Origin: Gnetum montanum
Lineage: Eukaryota; Streptophyta; Gnetopsida; Gnetales; Gnetaceae
DNA length: 64,000 nt
Assembly (NCBI GenBank): GCA_015680685.1
Contig: MNCI01001919.1
Coordinates: 154,042 to 218,041, forward strand
Reading direction: 5' to 3'
Shown here in pieces: positions 1 through 11,800 of the stretch. Position numbers and translations under genes: made by a program. Below the pieces are notes generated by a model. The model had not been told where the DNA came from. It searched no databases and saw nothing but the letters and a program-made list of their open reading frames with translations. How positions within the stretch are numbered: position 1 is the stretch's first letter; each line of letters opens with the position of its first letter.

Positions 1-1397
1 GGTTCCAAAATTAGAAATTTTCTATGTATAGAATGAGAAGCTATCAGGCCATTCTGGCATGGAAGATGCACTTTTTGGTTGCTAGAGTTTCCTATCTTCC
101 CACATCCCAATGTTTCATTTTAAATTTTGATAAGATTCATTGTAAAATAGGTGCTACACCTTGCTAGGCTATGCAACGTAGATAGTGTAGCGGGCCAAAA
201 CTCCAAACTTTTTCCAAGTGTTTACATTACACTTCATCATGCTAGGTAGTGTAGATAGTGTAACACTTATAAAACACCTCAAAATGCCTCCAAAAGCTCC
301 TATATCTTAGCATCGACCTTCATTTCAGCTCTAGCATCTCTCCGATGACCAAGATCAGTAGTTTTCTTTATTTTCTGCATGCCTTGGTAATCCCTAAAGT
401 TGTTACTACACTTGATCCTACTCATAAGAGGAGGGAAGACATAGTCCTAGAGTGTAGGCTCCAAGTTACATGTATTTTGGGAATTTTTGTAGGTACATGA
501 TAGTTCTTTAGATTTTTTCACATGCAGTTTGGGTAATATGGTCACTGTTTGACAAATCTTTAGTTCCTGTCCCTATCCTATAGTGCGTAGCATCATTGAA
601 CTTAATACTTTGAAAATAGCACATCAGTGTGACACATTCACATTCATGCTAGGTGGGACTCAGGACACGTGGTGTCCAATCCACATCTCTCTTTAACATT
701 GGCTCTATAAATACCCCAATAATTTGCTCTCTAAGGATTGGCTTTAGCAGTTGGCTTTGGCAGAAGATTGGTGAACAAAATGTTGGTGAGTAGCAAATCT
801 CAACATTGGAGCACTCCCTAGTGCCTACTTCACTTCCACACTTGATCATGATGCCTACATCCTACACCTGGACAGCATAACAATTGTTAATCTAGCAAGC
901 TTCGGCTCCTTTACATTTGTTAGCACCACGTCCATAGTGTTCTAAGGATTGTGACCATACTACCTTGATGCACTGCTATGCCTATCTAACACTGCATACT
1001 AGTTGTACACATCATTTAATCAAAAGTCACACTCCCCCAATCTTAGGGTCATTCCATTTCTCACCTAAACTCATTCCATTTTTCCTGTAGCATATATTTC
1101 AAATTGTTAGCATATTTATTTATTTCTATTGTCAATATGCATTAAGACACTTACATAGATGCACTCTTGTTGTTATACATGTTACACTCTTTGCTTTTTT
1201 TGACTCCCATGTGTGAGAATTTAAAACCAACATTTACAAATGGTTATTAGACACACATAAGTCCCTGTCTGATTAACTAGACCATATAGGATGCCCTATT
1301 TCTATTTCTCCAGCATGGCCCTCCCATGGACTCGGGGTTAAGTTGTATGTCTAATGACCTCTTGGTGTTCCAACCACCAACATTTTTAGATGCTACA
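1..1397 (+). mobile_element. Old LTR (right-hand part) of a Tat-like element
   Basis: The stretch 1255-1397 aligns by eye with the last 140 bases of the LTR ending at 4403: both share the blocks GTCTGAT/GTCTAAT, TTTCTCCAGCA.GGCCCTC and TTCCA...ACATTTT, and both end in a ..GTTACA/GCTACA terminus. A TATAAATA box at 706-713 sits about 690 bases before the end, against about 780 in the better preserved LTR. The rest is decayed; clusters such as CTACACTTTGCTA-type words recall the TACGC-rich U3 of the younger element. The left end of this LTR is outside the window. No partner LTR was found in the window. Confidence 0.55.
706..713 (+). promoter_or_regulatory. TATA box of the old LTR
   Basis: TATAAATA followed by CC, the same word and neighbourhood as the TATA boxes at 3626 and 18351 in the younger LTR pair. 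It would drive transcription rightward into the decayed gene that follows. Confidence 0.45.
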
Positions 1398-1435
1398 AAT
1401 AGGAGGCACCAATAACATGCTTCACCATGTTCCTG

Positions 1436-2808
1436 CTATAGCTTGGTAGGAGATGATAAAGGATAAGGCAATTGCTAAGTTGTTAGAGGAGGTACAGCCA
1501 TTACTACCACCTTTTGGTGAGACCATACCAGAGGGTTGAGCAATCATTTAGTAGAGTAGGAAACTCCATGAATAGCTATTGTAGCAACAAAAAGGAGAGG
1601 TAAGTGATGGGGATCCATCAATCTACCAACTAGAATCAAGCCATCTCAATGAAGTTATAGGAGAATCAACTAGCTGGAAGAGACCTCCTTGCTATTTTTC
1701 ACATAATAGATGTAGACACCCATAAGAATGAGTCCAAGTGGACAAGAAGTTATGATGTCCATCCCTAGGTAATAAGTGTTTCCTAAAATATTTAGGAATA
1801 CTATGACCTTCTTAGTATTCCTAGTGAGAGGTAAGGAGGCTACTATCTTGGTGATGTAGCATCATGGGCAGGAAATAGTAATGGAAGTGATGGTAGACTA
1901 TGTGGTCAAGGCATTGAATGCTCCTATAGCAACCATGCTTAACATAGGTACCTTGAAACATGTGAAAGATTCTATAGAAGTAGGAAGTAATTGATTGAAT
2001 GTAGCCTAACATAAGAAGGTGTTGGACTAATTGGTAGGAACCAAGAAATTCCTTTTAGATATTTTTGATCTTCTAAAAGAAATCACTGCTACCCAATCAT
2101 AGCTACTAGAGACAAAGGGCAAGCTCCTCATTGCTAATGTCCAAACAAAGGTATTCACCATCAAAAACCATGAATTGGTTGCTAAAATTGTAGAATTAAG
2201 GGTAGTACTCTCTAACCCTACCATTCTTAGCTATGGCATCACAAGAGATAAAGCTTTCCTCTAGCTTCAATAGAGATTAAAGAAGGCTGAGAATGCTAAG
2301 AAGATGGTATTCTTTGATGCCTTCTTATCTAAAGAACTTACCTTCAACATTGATAAGGACTTGGCTCAAGTATATAAAGAAAAATTATTCCTTACATAGG
2401 ACATTCACCACCTATGAAATGTCAAGGAAAAAAATACTAGATGGTTGAATTTGATATTCAATAGTAGGAGTAGCTAGCCAAAGTGAACATGGATTTGAGG
2501 AGGTTGGCAATAAAGAATCAAGATCTCTTTATGGAGGAAGTTTGGGCACTTCGCCAAAAGATGACCATCGAGGTAGCCACCTAGAAAAATAAGGCCTTGA
2601 ATTTTTAATATGGCAAATATCACTACAAGGACCTAGTGGGGCTCATCAAAGAAGTTAACAAAAAAGAAATCTATCTAGCCAAGGAAAAAATGAACGAGGT
2701 ACTATACAAACTCCAATAAAGAGGTGATGTGTGAAAATTAATCCTTGATTGCCTAAACACAAACAAGAAAGAATAGATTTGCATCAAGGAGTTGCAAATA
2801 GAGGAGAT
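1436..2808 (+). pseudogene. Decayed extra-ORF gene of the older element, left part (interrupted by the insertion at 2809)
   Basis: Several segments read as protein on the plus strand with scattered stops: about 1440-1640 (acidic and Gln-rich), 1810-2130, and 2480-2808 (Lys/Glu heptad-like, probably coiled coil). The segment at about 1996-2128 reads NVA*HKKVLD*LVGT and then FDLLKEITATQS*LLETKG. It matches the minus-strand gene at 38240-38390 (NVAQHEELLDQLMGT, FDLLDNITTTQSELLSTEG), and the preceding ..ATILVM*HHGQE block matches ..VTILVMQHQG*E there. So this is a genuine gene family, not chance. It lies directly downstream of an LTR in the same orientation and continues after the younger insertion, at 19146. 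Function unknown; frames shift between blocks, so introns or indels are present. Confidence 0.6.
2804..2808. repeat. Target-site duplication, left copy
   Basis: GAGAT immediately before the 5' LTR; the identical pentamer follows the 3' LTR at 19141-19145. Five bases is the size made by Ty3/gypsy integrases. Confidence 0.9.
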
Positions 2809-3460
2809 TGAAACACCATGGAAATTGTGAATCGGCCTCAGGTGAAGATTCACGATTCAGGAAAAAGTTCATGACAGAATTCTAGAAGGTAGAACAAGTC
2901 AAAGCAAGGTGAAATGATGCCCGACATCAAGTCTCCAAATTCCTTACAAATTTCAATTTTACTATGTTTTCTGTCTTTATGCTACATTACACAACATAGC
3001 GTAATGACGCTTAGCGTAATTTTGCTTAACATAGTCTGACATCAGAAGGTAACTTACTTTAGTAGATTTGGTGAAGCTTAAAGCCTAAGCAGAGTAATAT
3101 GCGACTTCTCGCATATCCTACTAAGTCTTTTGACCAGGGTCTGATTTATGCTCTGTTACGCAATGCAACGTAATGAGCTTCAGAAAGGTCAAAGGGAAAG
3201 TCCAAGGGAAGCGTGACAGATAGGCTCCTTTCTTTTTTCAGATTGATCACTTTACGTTGGTTATGCTACGCAGCGTACGTCAGCGTAATTTATCGTCGAG
3301 TTGATCATTTTTTACGCTTCACTACACTTTGCTACGTAAGTGAGCGTAAAAAGGCTTGACTCACTATTTCCATGCTTTGTTATGCTTTGCCACGCGATGC
3401 AGCATAAACAAGTGTAATACAACGTAAAGCCAGCTAAAGCAGTTACGCATTTGCTACCCA

Positions 3461-3494
3461 TACGCGCAATACGCTAATAAGCGTATTGTGCGTA
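3461..3494. repeat. LTR palindrome (15-bp arms, 4-base loop)
   Basis: Arms TACGCGCAATACGCT and AGCGTATTGTGCGTA flank AATA, with a single mismatch. The same palindrome is present in the 3' LTR at 18186-18219, where only the loop base has changed (GATA). It lies about 130 bases upstream of the TATA box. It could be a binding site for a dimeric regulator or a DNA/RNA hairpin; neither is shown. Confidence 0.8.
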
Positions 3495-3625
3495 ATCATG
3501 AAGCAGCTTCGGCAAAGTGTTGACAGTGTACGTTGCAATATGACATGACATAGCCAGTTCGTCAAGTTAACGGTACCCGGAAAGTTTGAGACACATGTCA
3601 TCAAGGCTGTGCCTTTTCTGCATAT

Positions 3626-3633
3626 TATAAATA
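3626..3633 (+). promoter_or_regulatory. TATA box of the 5' LTR
   Basis: TATAAATA in the context CATAT-TATAAATA-CC, present at the same place in the 3' LTR (18351-18358). Transcription of the element should start about 30 bases downstream. Confidence 0.65.
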
Positions 3634-4403
3634 CCTTAGTTGGGAAAGAAAAGAGAGGACTTTTGACTTCTTCTTTTTTGGGGGAAAAGAGAGAGCAGCG
3701 GCTAGCATCTTCAACTTTTGGCAGTTATCATCCTTGAGCAGAAACAAGAGACATTTTTTGAGCATTTGGCAGTAGGAGCGATCATAACCTTTGGCGAAAA
3801 TACAGTTCTCCCATCGGTGATCCTTGGTAGTTTTGAGTAGAGACTATCCAAAGCGAAGAAGATAGATCAGAGATTACGAGATCATCTGGTGCAGTTGGCA
3901 AGATCTATTGACCAGACATAGTTGGTTGATAGACATATGAGCTTGACCTTCCTTGCACTCTTTCTTTGGCTTATAAGGTAGACCAAGTTCCATTCTGCAC
4001 TCCTTATTAAATAGTTTTCTTATTATTTTGTGTATGTTCCGCACAAGATAATCGGAGTCTTCCCGATTACAAGATACTCATTTTTCCAGGTCAAAGTATA
4101 GATCTTGAAATCACGCATTTCTCTTAAATTCGATTTCCTTTGTTGTGTTAACGTTGTCATTATTGTAATTTATCTACATCGTTTTCCTCTCCTCTCGTGA
4201 TTTATCGAATCAAATCGTTCCACGGAACACTTATAATCTTCGTCCATTTACTGATTAAGTAAGTCCTTGTCTAATCGACAAGACCGTTCAGGGCACTGCG
4301 GATTCGTTTTCTCCAGCACAGCCCTCGCACGGATCCGTGGTTAAAACTGTGTACACAGATTTTGTTTGGTATTTTCCAGCTACTGACATTTTCTATCGTT
4401 ACA

Positions 4404-4652
4404 GTTTTCTGGCGTTAGAAGGAGGGCTTAGGCTCCAATTCATATTTTTATGGGTAGCCCTATAAGCGATCTATACCCGCGTTGCCAAAACGTAAACATA
4501 ATACCTCTAGGGAAGTTTACAAAATCGTGTGGTGTAGATCGGTCACAGTAATGATTCCTTTGAAATCCTACAGGGTAGAAAGCCTAATCGCGATCTTGCT
4601 TGTCCATTGCCTTTTAGATCCAGTCATTTATTGTCGTTAATCTACTTGACCA
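4404..4652 (+). other. Leader between 5' LTR and gag, with primer-binding site at 4410-4426
   Basis: Six bases after the LTR comes TGGCGTTAGAAGGAGGG. The TGG start and position are those of a tRNA 3'-end primer site, but I cannot assign the tRNA. The rest to the gag ATG holds no ORF. Confidence 0.6.
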
Positions 4653-6949
4653 ATGGATTCTTCATACACAACCACAGCCGCAATGATCACAACTGACTCG
4701 GGTGCCACATCTGTGAATCCCATCGCTACGACTAGACCAGCCTCTAGTGTTATAGGACCTCAGGGACCATCGCGTCGGTCACTGAGACTACAAGGCAAAG
4801 ACCCCATATTTACCGTCGTAACCCCTGAGGAATATAACTTCATCTGCGTCAAGATCCAGGTAAAGCTTGCCCTTAGCCGAGCCGAAATCGAGGTGAAACG
4901 AAATTTTGAGATGATCCACCAAGGGGGTCAGGATTTTACCCCTACTGCCTACGACATCATTCCTTTGACAGAACATTACCATGAAATCATAACACAATTG
5001 ATCATGGCTAAGAGTCAGGCTACCTGGTCCATGCTGGAACCCAAAAACGGGGAGGAAGAAGATGATGAATTTGCAGCTCAGTCTGAACATTCATATCACA
5101 CTTTGAGCCCCCATACCTACATAAATCCCTTATTCCCTCTCAACGGAGAAGCCACCCCTCTTAATCCGGCCATGACCACACAAACTCACATTCCTGTCAT
5201 CCCGCAAGCCACTACGCAGTCATTTGGGCTACAAGTGCAAATACCCCAAAATAACATGGGGGCAATTTCATCGCCGCGAGTAATCAGCATTCCGTTGGTG
5301 GTCCTTGCATCCACCGCGCCTCATTTCATCCCTCAGATCCAACCCCAAGCCATGTTTATAACTTGCCCGGTGCAAAACTAGCACAAACTTTGTCACTGCT
5401 GGCCCCTCCAACCCAACAGATCACAGCCGTCATTCAACCACAAGCATCCATCCAACAGCCGACCGTGAGTCAGTGGATCATTCCCATGGCACAACAGAAC
5501 CTGTCTGCGGTATATGGTGTGCAACCCTTGGCTGCACCCACAACACATGTTTCGTAGATGGTCCCACAATATCCTTATCATCCCTACACTACACAGCCGG
5601 TGGCGGCTAATCTCTCTTCTCAACTCGGTGGGTGGTGGTCTTCGCAGGCAACTTCGTCCACGAGGATCCCCGTTGCATCACTTTCCAGTCAAGCTATTCC
5701 TCCATTTCCACTCCTTGGCACCACTCTGCCAGTTCAACCCCCTATTCCTCCTACACAAGCATCTTCATCCACAGGCTTAGATCAAGCATTCTTACTTATT
5801 CAGACCCTCACCGAGGAGGTTAGACACCTTAAGGCCGCTGGTTCAAACACTATACAGATCATGGACTTCTATCAAGATGATCTTATTAGTCCAGAAGTCC
5901 CCATGCTATCGTTGCCCCCCAGGATGTCCTTACCCCATTTCACTAAATATAATGGGGAGGGATATCCCAACGCTCACCTGGTCACCTTCAAATCTGAATC
6001 TTTGTTGTTATAGTAGTGGCCTCACACAATCATCTGTGTCTTCGTGATGTCTCTGGCAGGGAAAGCTTTGGATTGGTATTGAGCCCTCCCTCGCTCTTCC
6101 ATCTCAACCTTGGAAGAGCTTCTGACACAGTTCGTGACTCGCTTTAAATACAACCTAAAGCTAGAGGTCATGTTAGATCAACTCATGGGAGTGAAACAGG
6201 ACCCACTCAAACTAGTCCAAAAGTTCATACAATGATGGAGTGCTACTTTCAACGAAATCCGTGAGCCAATCGTGGAGGCCCATTTGCTGGCCATCTTCAA
6301 GGGAGTAGTCAATGAATTCATTAAGTCTAAGCTGTACTACCTTTTCCCTAGCTCCTTACATCAGTCCTTCGCCTAGACTAAAAGCATCCAAGATGCTGCG
6401 GAGGCTAGCAAAGACCCGGCGTATGTCACCTACAAAAATGCTAACAACAAAGGCAAGGATAAAGGTAAAACAACAACAATGACGGTAGCTGCATTGGTTG
6501 AGGGCGCTAAGAACAAAAACAAGAAGGCACCTACGGCATCACCTGAGACCACGGCTAGTGCGAGTAGCACCAGCCAAGAAACTTCTGCCACTGAAAAGCT
6601 GCCCTAGCCAAAACCAAAATTTGAGCGTAAAGATCGCTCAAAGTATACAGCCCTCCCTGTAAAACACTCAGAACTTTTGAAACAACTATTAGGGACAGGA
6701 TACATTCAAACTAAGAAGGTATCCGAGGAAGCTCTGAAGCATCACAAGCATCATTGTGAATTGTTAAAGAATCCTTCTTTAGCCCTACCTGATGAACCAC
6801 CAGTTTCGAGGTCTTTCAGGCTGGACCGTTTCTGTGACTACCACCAGTTGTGTGGTCATGACACAGATTACTGTTGGGCATTGAAAGACGACATTCAACG
6901 CATGATTGATGATGGTCATTTGAAACTAGACGGCAGTAGTCCAACTCGT
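4653..6949 (+). pseudogene. gag: gag (Tat/Ogre type), broken by stops and a frameshift
   Basis: The ATG at 4653 opens a 242-codon frame that shifts near 5340-5375 into the frame that runs on through protease. The N-terminal third is Thr/Ser-rich, then Pro/Gln-rich. The capsid-like region (about 5860-6420) contains the familiar AGKALDWY and EELLTQFVTRFKYN blocks. Near 6832-6870 there is a zinc-knuckle-like FCDYHQLCGHDTDYC followed by LKDDIQRMIDDGHL, typical of Tat/Ogre gag. Stops at 5555, 6011, 6014, 6080, 6233, 6374 and 6605 are TAG or TGA, each one transition from CAG, CGA or TGG. The 3' end runs into the assembly gap. Structural protein of the virus-like particle; non-functional here. Confidence 0.85.
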
Positions 6950-7490
6950 NNNNNNNNNNNNNNNNNNNNNNNNNNNNNNNNNNNNNNNNNNNNNNNNNNN
7001 NNNNNNNNNNNNNNNNNNNNNNNNNNNNNNNNNNNNNNNNNNNNNNNNNNNNNNNNNNNNNNNNNNNNNNNNNNNNNNNNNNNNNNNNNNNNNNNNNNNN
7101 NNNNNNNNNNNNNNNNNNNNNNNNNNNNNNNNNNNNNNNNNNNNNNNNNNNNNNNNNNNNNNNNNNNNNNNNNNNNNNNNNNNNNNNNNNNNNNNNNNNN
7201 NNNNNNNNNNNNNNNNNNNNNNNNNNNNNNNNNNNNNNNNNNNNNNNNNNNNNNNNNNNNNNNNNNNNNNNNNNNNNNNNNNNNNNNNNNNNNNNNNNNN
7301 NNNNNNNNNNNNNNNNNNNNNNNNNNNNNNNNNNNNNNNNNNNNNNNNNNNNNNNNNNNNNNNNNNNNNNNNNNNNNNNNNNNNNNNNNNNNNNNNNNNN
7401 NNNNNNNNNNNNNNNNNNNNNNNNNNNNNNNNNNNNNNNNNNNNNNNNNNNNNNNNNNNNNNNNNNNNNNNNNNNNNNNNNNNNNNNNNN
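6950..7490. other. Assembly gap (541 N)
   Basis: Unsequenced, inside the gag-protease frame. The reading frame is the same on both sides if the gap length is taken literally, so its size is probably about right modulo three. Confidence 0.99.
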
Positions 7491-8287
7491 GGGATCTCCT
7501 CGACATGTTTATGCAGGTCAAACAGGCTCTGAAACAAAAAAATACAATGATGAGCCTCTATGACCTGCTCATGACGTCTCAAAAACACCGTGAGGCTATG
7601 GTCCGCATGCTTGCATCCATACCTATGGAGGAAAGCTTACCAACGGAGGAGGAAGCAATACATGCTGTCATGTTTCCCTCCGATGTTGAGCACCCTAAAC
7701 CTACCTTGTTGACCTTTCATGAAGAATCCATCAAAGATGATCCTGAGAAAGGTCAAGTGACAACTAAACCCATGTTTATCACCATCCGAGTCGGTCAATA
7801 CTGGATCCGGAGGGTGCACGTGGACGACAGCACAGCTACAAATGTCATCCCTTATCCCATCATGGAGAGGTTGTGTCTAGTCGACCAAATCAGTCCCTCA
7901 ATGATAACGTGCATAAATTCGTTCAACGGAGGATGGGTTCAGGTTAAGGGAATGGTGTGCATTGAATTTGTGGCAGGGGATCAATTCCCAACAGATGCTA
8001 CATTCCTTGTCATCGAGGAGATGCCTGGGTTCAACTTAATCCTAGGGAGGTCCTGGCTAGCCCAACTGAGGGCGGTTTCATCACCAATCCATCAGGAGAT
8101 ACATCTCCCTTACGCAGGAGGAGAGGTTGTGATACGCGGTGATGAAATCACCCCCAGGACTGTCAACAATATCGAGGAAGAACGAGGTTTGGAGATAGAA
8201 ACATCGGATGATCAGACCTATCCCCAAATCCCTGAACAAACGGAAACGAATGATGATAGTCTAGTATGGGCCAACCTGCCATTTTAG
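7491..8287 (+). pseudogene. pro: Aspartic protease, C-terminal part of gag-pro
   Basis: Continues the gag frame without a stop for 265 codons. A retropepsin-like fold is visible: MFITIRVGQYWIRRVHV leads into the active-site loop at about 7820-7840, and FNLILGRSWLA (about 8030-8062) is the usual C-terminal G-R-x-W-L block. At the catalytic loop the sequence reads V-D-D-S-T-A-T-N (7820-7843), where the family has Asp-[Ser/Thr/Gly]-Gly. The Gly is replaced by Ser (AGC at 7829-7831, a G-to-A change), so activity is doubtful. The frame ends at TAG 8285-8287. It stays open for 31 further codons after that TAG (to TGA 8381), so the TAG may itself be a decayed CAG. Confidence 0.8.
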
Positions 8288-8863
8288 GATGGTGGTGTGG
8301 AAGAGTCAGACTGCAAACCTCCCCGCCCTTGCGCACCACTGAGCGTAAAGGCCATCAAGAAACAATTACGAATCAGTGATTGATCCGAATGGCATTTACG
8401 CGCATCTTCACGTCTTTACTAATTTTGCCTTTTACGTTTAGCAGTTTGCATTGTCAATCTTCTTTAATATATTGATACATATTTACGCTTGCTATTCATT
8501 ATGCCATTCACATTTCTTTATATACGCTATTTATGCTCACTGATCATTTTAGTGCAATTACGCAGAAATATACAGTATTATCAATTATGCTTCCAGACTA
8601 ACGCAGCGGGCCCGCAACAGTCTTAAACTAGTGATGGCCTGCAATGGCCTTAAACTAGTCCACTGGTATCTTATGCAAATGATACACAACAATGTAACTT
8701 ATTCAAAACCTTTAACAACTACACTTACGCATTGCAAATCAAGAGATAAAGCCAAAAAAATAAATAGCATTTAAAACCATACAGAAGATCTTAATGCCAG
8801 TCTTTTCAACATTCATATAACCATTGTTCAATTCCAATCAATAAAATCATGCATAAGTTACAG

Positions 8864-11800
8864 TTACACATCCCCCCTAGTGCCACTATCACCCGTTTCC
8901 CTTAGGTCAGGCTCCAAGCCTAATAAATCATCCTTCAGTGAGCCATCCTTCTTAGAAGATATTCCTTCGCAAGGAATGCCATCCCCACGAGGCCCTTGCT
9001 CCAATGTCAGCTCCACAAGAGGATGCTCTCCACTACTGTGCTCCTCTCCTTGTGCTTGTTCCCCACCCTGTTTACCTTCGCCCTCCAATTCTTGTACCTG
9101 TATATGGTAAATCCATTAACAAAGACTTAACATCATAATCGGAAAATTTAGATTTAATAATGTTTAAACTTACTCGCAACAGTCCTGCTTCCGCAGCAAA
9201 GGGGAGTTGTTCTAAACCAACCCATAGACGCTACATAATCTCATCTTCCATTAGTTCAGACCATACGTTGTTCCCCAGAGTAGCTCCAGCCTTCACCTTC
9301 CCCTTCTCCACACTAGTCCAGCGAGTCAGATCAGGGAAGAAAGTAGGGACAGTAGTCTTGCCCCCGGGAAGAGTCATTTCTCTTTCCGGTGACGTGCTTA
9401 CTGTCACCTGCTCCTAAAACTTCTCAAAGGCTTTGGACGCGCCAATGACATCAAGGAATACCCGCAATGATTGAGCTTTGACGATAGAGTCACGGTAATG
9501 CTGACGATAAGTGAGACACTCTTGCTTATACAGATGCTTGTGATCTTTTTCCTTCTACCCCCATTCTTGCACACTTGCGCAGAAATCCTTCCAGTCTTGG
9601 TTTTTCTGAGATAACAGCTCTATCTTCATCTGCTGCTCCACCAACTCCCGACTGGTTTGCACGCTATTCTTGATTGCGATCCAATAGCGAGAGTAGTCAA
9701 TCACAGCTGTGCACCAGTCCTCCTCACCTGTTGCCCACACCTACAAGAACTCGCATCGCTATTTTAAGTCTCCGACCTCTTTGGCCAGAGACTCCTTCTC
9801 CCTCTCTAACCTCTGTAGCCTTTTCCAGAGGTCTTCATTGACACTCTTGCTCTCCCACAAGGAGCGATTCGAGCGTAACGCACATTTATGCATCTCCTCA
9901 TAAATGCTACGTGGCATGACTGCCCCATCAGATGGAGGCTCCACTGTGTCCAAATCAATGGGCTCCGTTGGATCCCATCGAAGGCGAGCTCCTAACAGCA
10001 AACATTATCAATATAAATGAAACATTACCACTTTCTAATATAATAAACCTATTATAGCTATAACATCTTAGCTCCAAAATCAATGCGCTCGAGGTGCTCA
10101 ATCATATCGCTGACAACGCCTTCCATGAAGGCCAATTTGTCAAGAAACTCTCTCCATGTTCTGCTCACAGAGGCAGACATGGATACATCTTCTTCACCTG
10201 TAGCGTAATTTAGTTAAAAATCTTAATTATTAACAAAACTCCTCAAGACATCCAATACGCTTACTACCTCTGCCAGTTACAGTGGGGAGTGCATCAACAA
10301 TTCCCACCTCCTCCCTCTCCTCATGCACAAGAGTCTGTGCATCGCTAGTCCTAACAGCTAGGGCCTCTTCTTCCAAAAATGGGGCCCCTTCCCCACAACT
10401 TAATATCACTTCCCCTATCTCAGGGATCAACTGCTCCGTAGGTCCTACTGTTCATATCACATTCACATTTAGATGATTCAAAATATCTTGAATAAAAATT
10501 ACGTAATACAATAACTTTCACTACGTTTCTTTTAAGCTTACCAAGCGGAGGTTTACTCCGTTGAACTTTGACTTGCATGGTTCGACCTGTGCCACTCCCA
10601 GGCTCCACAGAGGCCTCGGTTAAGCGAAGCTTTTTATGCTGAGCCAAAGGCTCTACAGTTTTAGCCACCAAGCATTTCCCCCGTGAAGCATCGCCAGTGT
10701 AAGTGGGAATCGCCCCACCTACACTGTCGGGGCCTCGCACTCGAGACGCTGCCAAATCCCTTGTCGTTATAGACAGAGACTCGCCAATCCCTTTTGGGGG
10801 ATCCTGTCAATAGGTAGTGTCAAAAATGTGGGTAATCCAAGGTTTGGATAGCTGGTCTTGATCCTGTAGCAGCCAAACCTCATTCCTCTGGATGACCAAA
10901 AATTTAGCAAAATGTCGAAGGCAAGCTATGAAGAAGGCATAATGCACGTTGAAACGAGAATCAAGCTTCTGGCGAAGCCTGATCATTTCAGTGCATAATC
11001 CCTTAGCAAAGTAGCTTGCTCAGTCAAACTGGGTTCCTTCCTCCATAACCTCCCGCATGATATGGGTCTGTTCTATGGTGAAGAATCTCCCCTGCGAGAG
11101 TGTTTTGGGGAAAGCCTGGGCCCGGAACAGGGGATAAATTGTCTTGGTGATTTTTGGTTTGATCTTCTCACAATGGATCCCCTTAGCCTCCTTCTTGGCC
11201 CCTAGCCACTCCTCCAGTCACTCCTGACAGGCGAGGCTCCTCTTTGCCTTTTTCTCTATGGGAAGGCCGTTAGAGGGGACACCAAAAAGGTTTGCAAAAA
11301 GCTGAGCATCAATATCAAAACTTACACGTACGTGATGCACACGTGTGCAAAAGCGCTCAGCCCTTTCGCTGAAGGAGTTGACCAGGGTTAACATTTCACT
11401 GACGGGGACATCAGGGGTTATGGCTAAAAATAAGTGCATTAGCCTCGCTTGGTGCAGCTTGGTAACCATCGCAACCAAGGCCGCCGCATGGCCGAGCCAG
11501 TGTTGTGCCTCCTTGATGTCGTAGTAGTGGAAGAGAAGGGTATTCGCCTCACGGCCGGAAATGGTAAGGGTAATCTCCCAGGATTCCCTAATTGAACAAT
11601 GCAAGACACATGTCAAAAAATACTATTACGTGACATTCATGATTCACAATTACATTATGCAACAATAACATACACAACAATTTTACCAAGTCCAAATGGC
11701 AAAGGAAATGGAGGAAGTTTCCTCTACACGTCTGCAACGGTAAGGGGCGGATCCAAAGTCCAATCGTCTTGTAACCACCCAAGATTCTGACAATTCTCGA

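Larger units (their letters stand above)
2809..4403 (+). mobile_element. 5' LTR
   Basis: Begins TGAAACACC and ends GTTACA; pairs along its whole length with 17534-19140. It is unusually rich in the word GCGTAA and its complement TTACGC between about 2990 and 3500. It holds a TATA box at 3626 and a hairpin at 3461-3494, so U3 is about 2809-3655. Confidence 0.92.

Noticed and set aside
4788-5090. 100-codon minus-strand ORF opposite gag
   Set aside because: Shadow of the gag frame; no motif and no splice or frame support.
8880-9417. Plus-strand Ser/Pro-rich ORFs (8880-9110, 9160-9417)
   Set aside because: They are the complement of acidic antisense exons E7 and E6, whose phase-compatible splicing makes the minus strand the coding one.
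10058-10065. A clean donor for intron 5 of the antisense gene
   Set aside because: The only GT near the end of the open frame (GTTATA) gives the wrong phase; the true donor is probably mutated, so the exon 5 end is left approximate.
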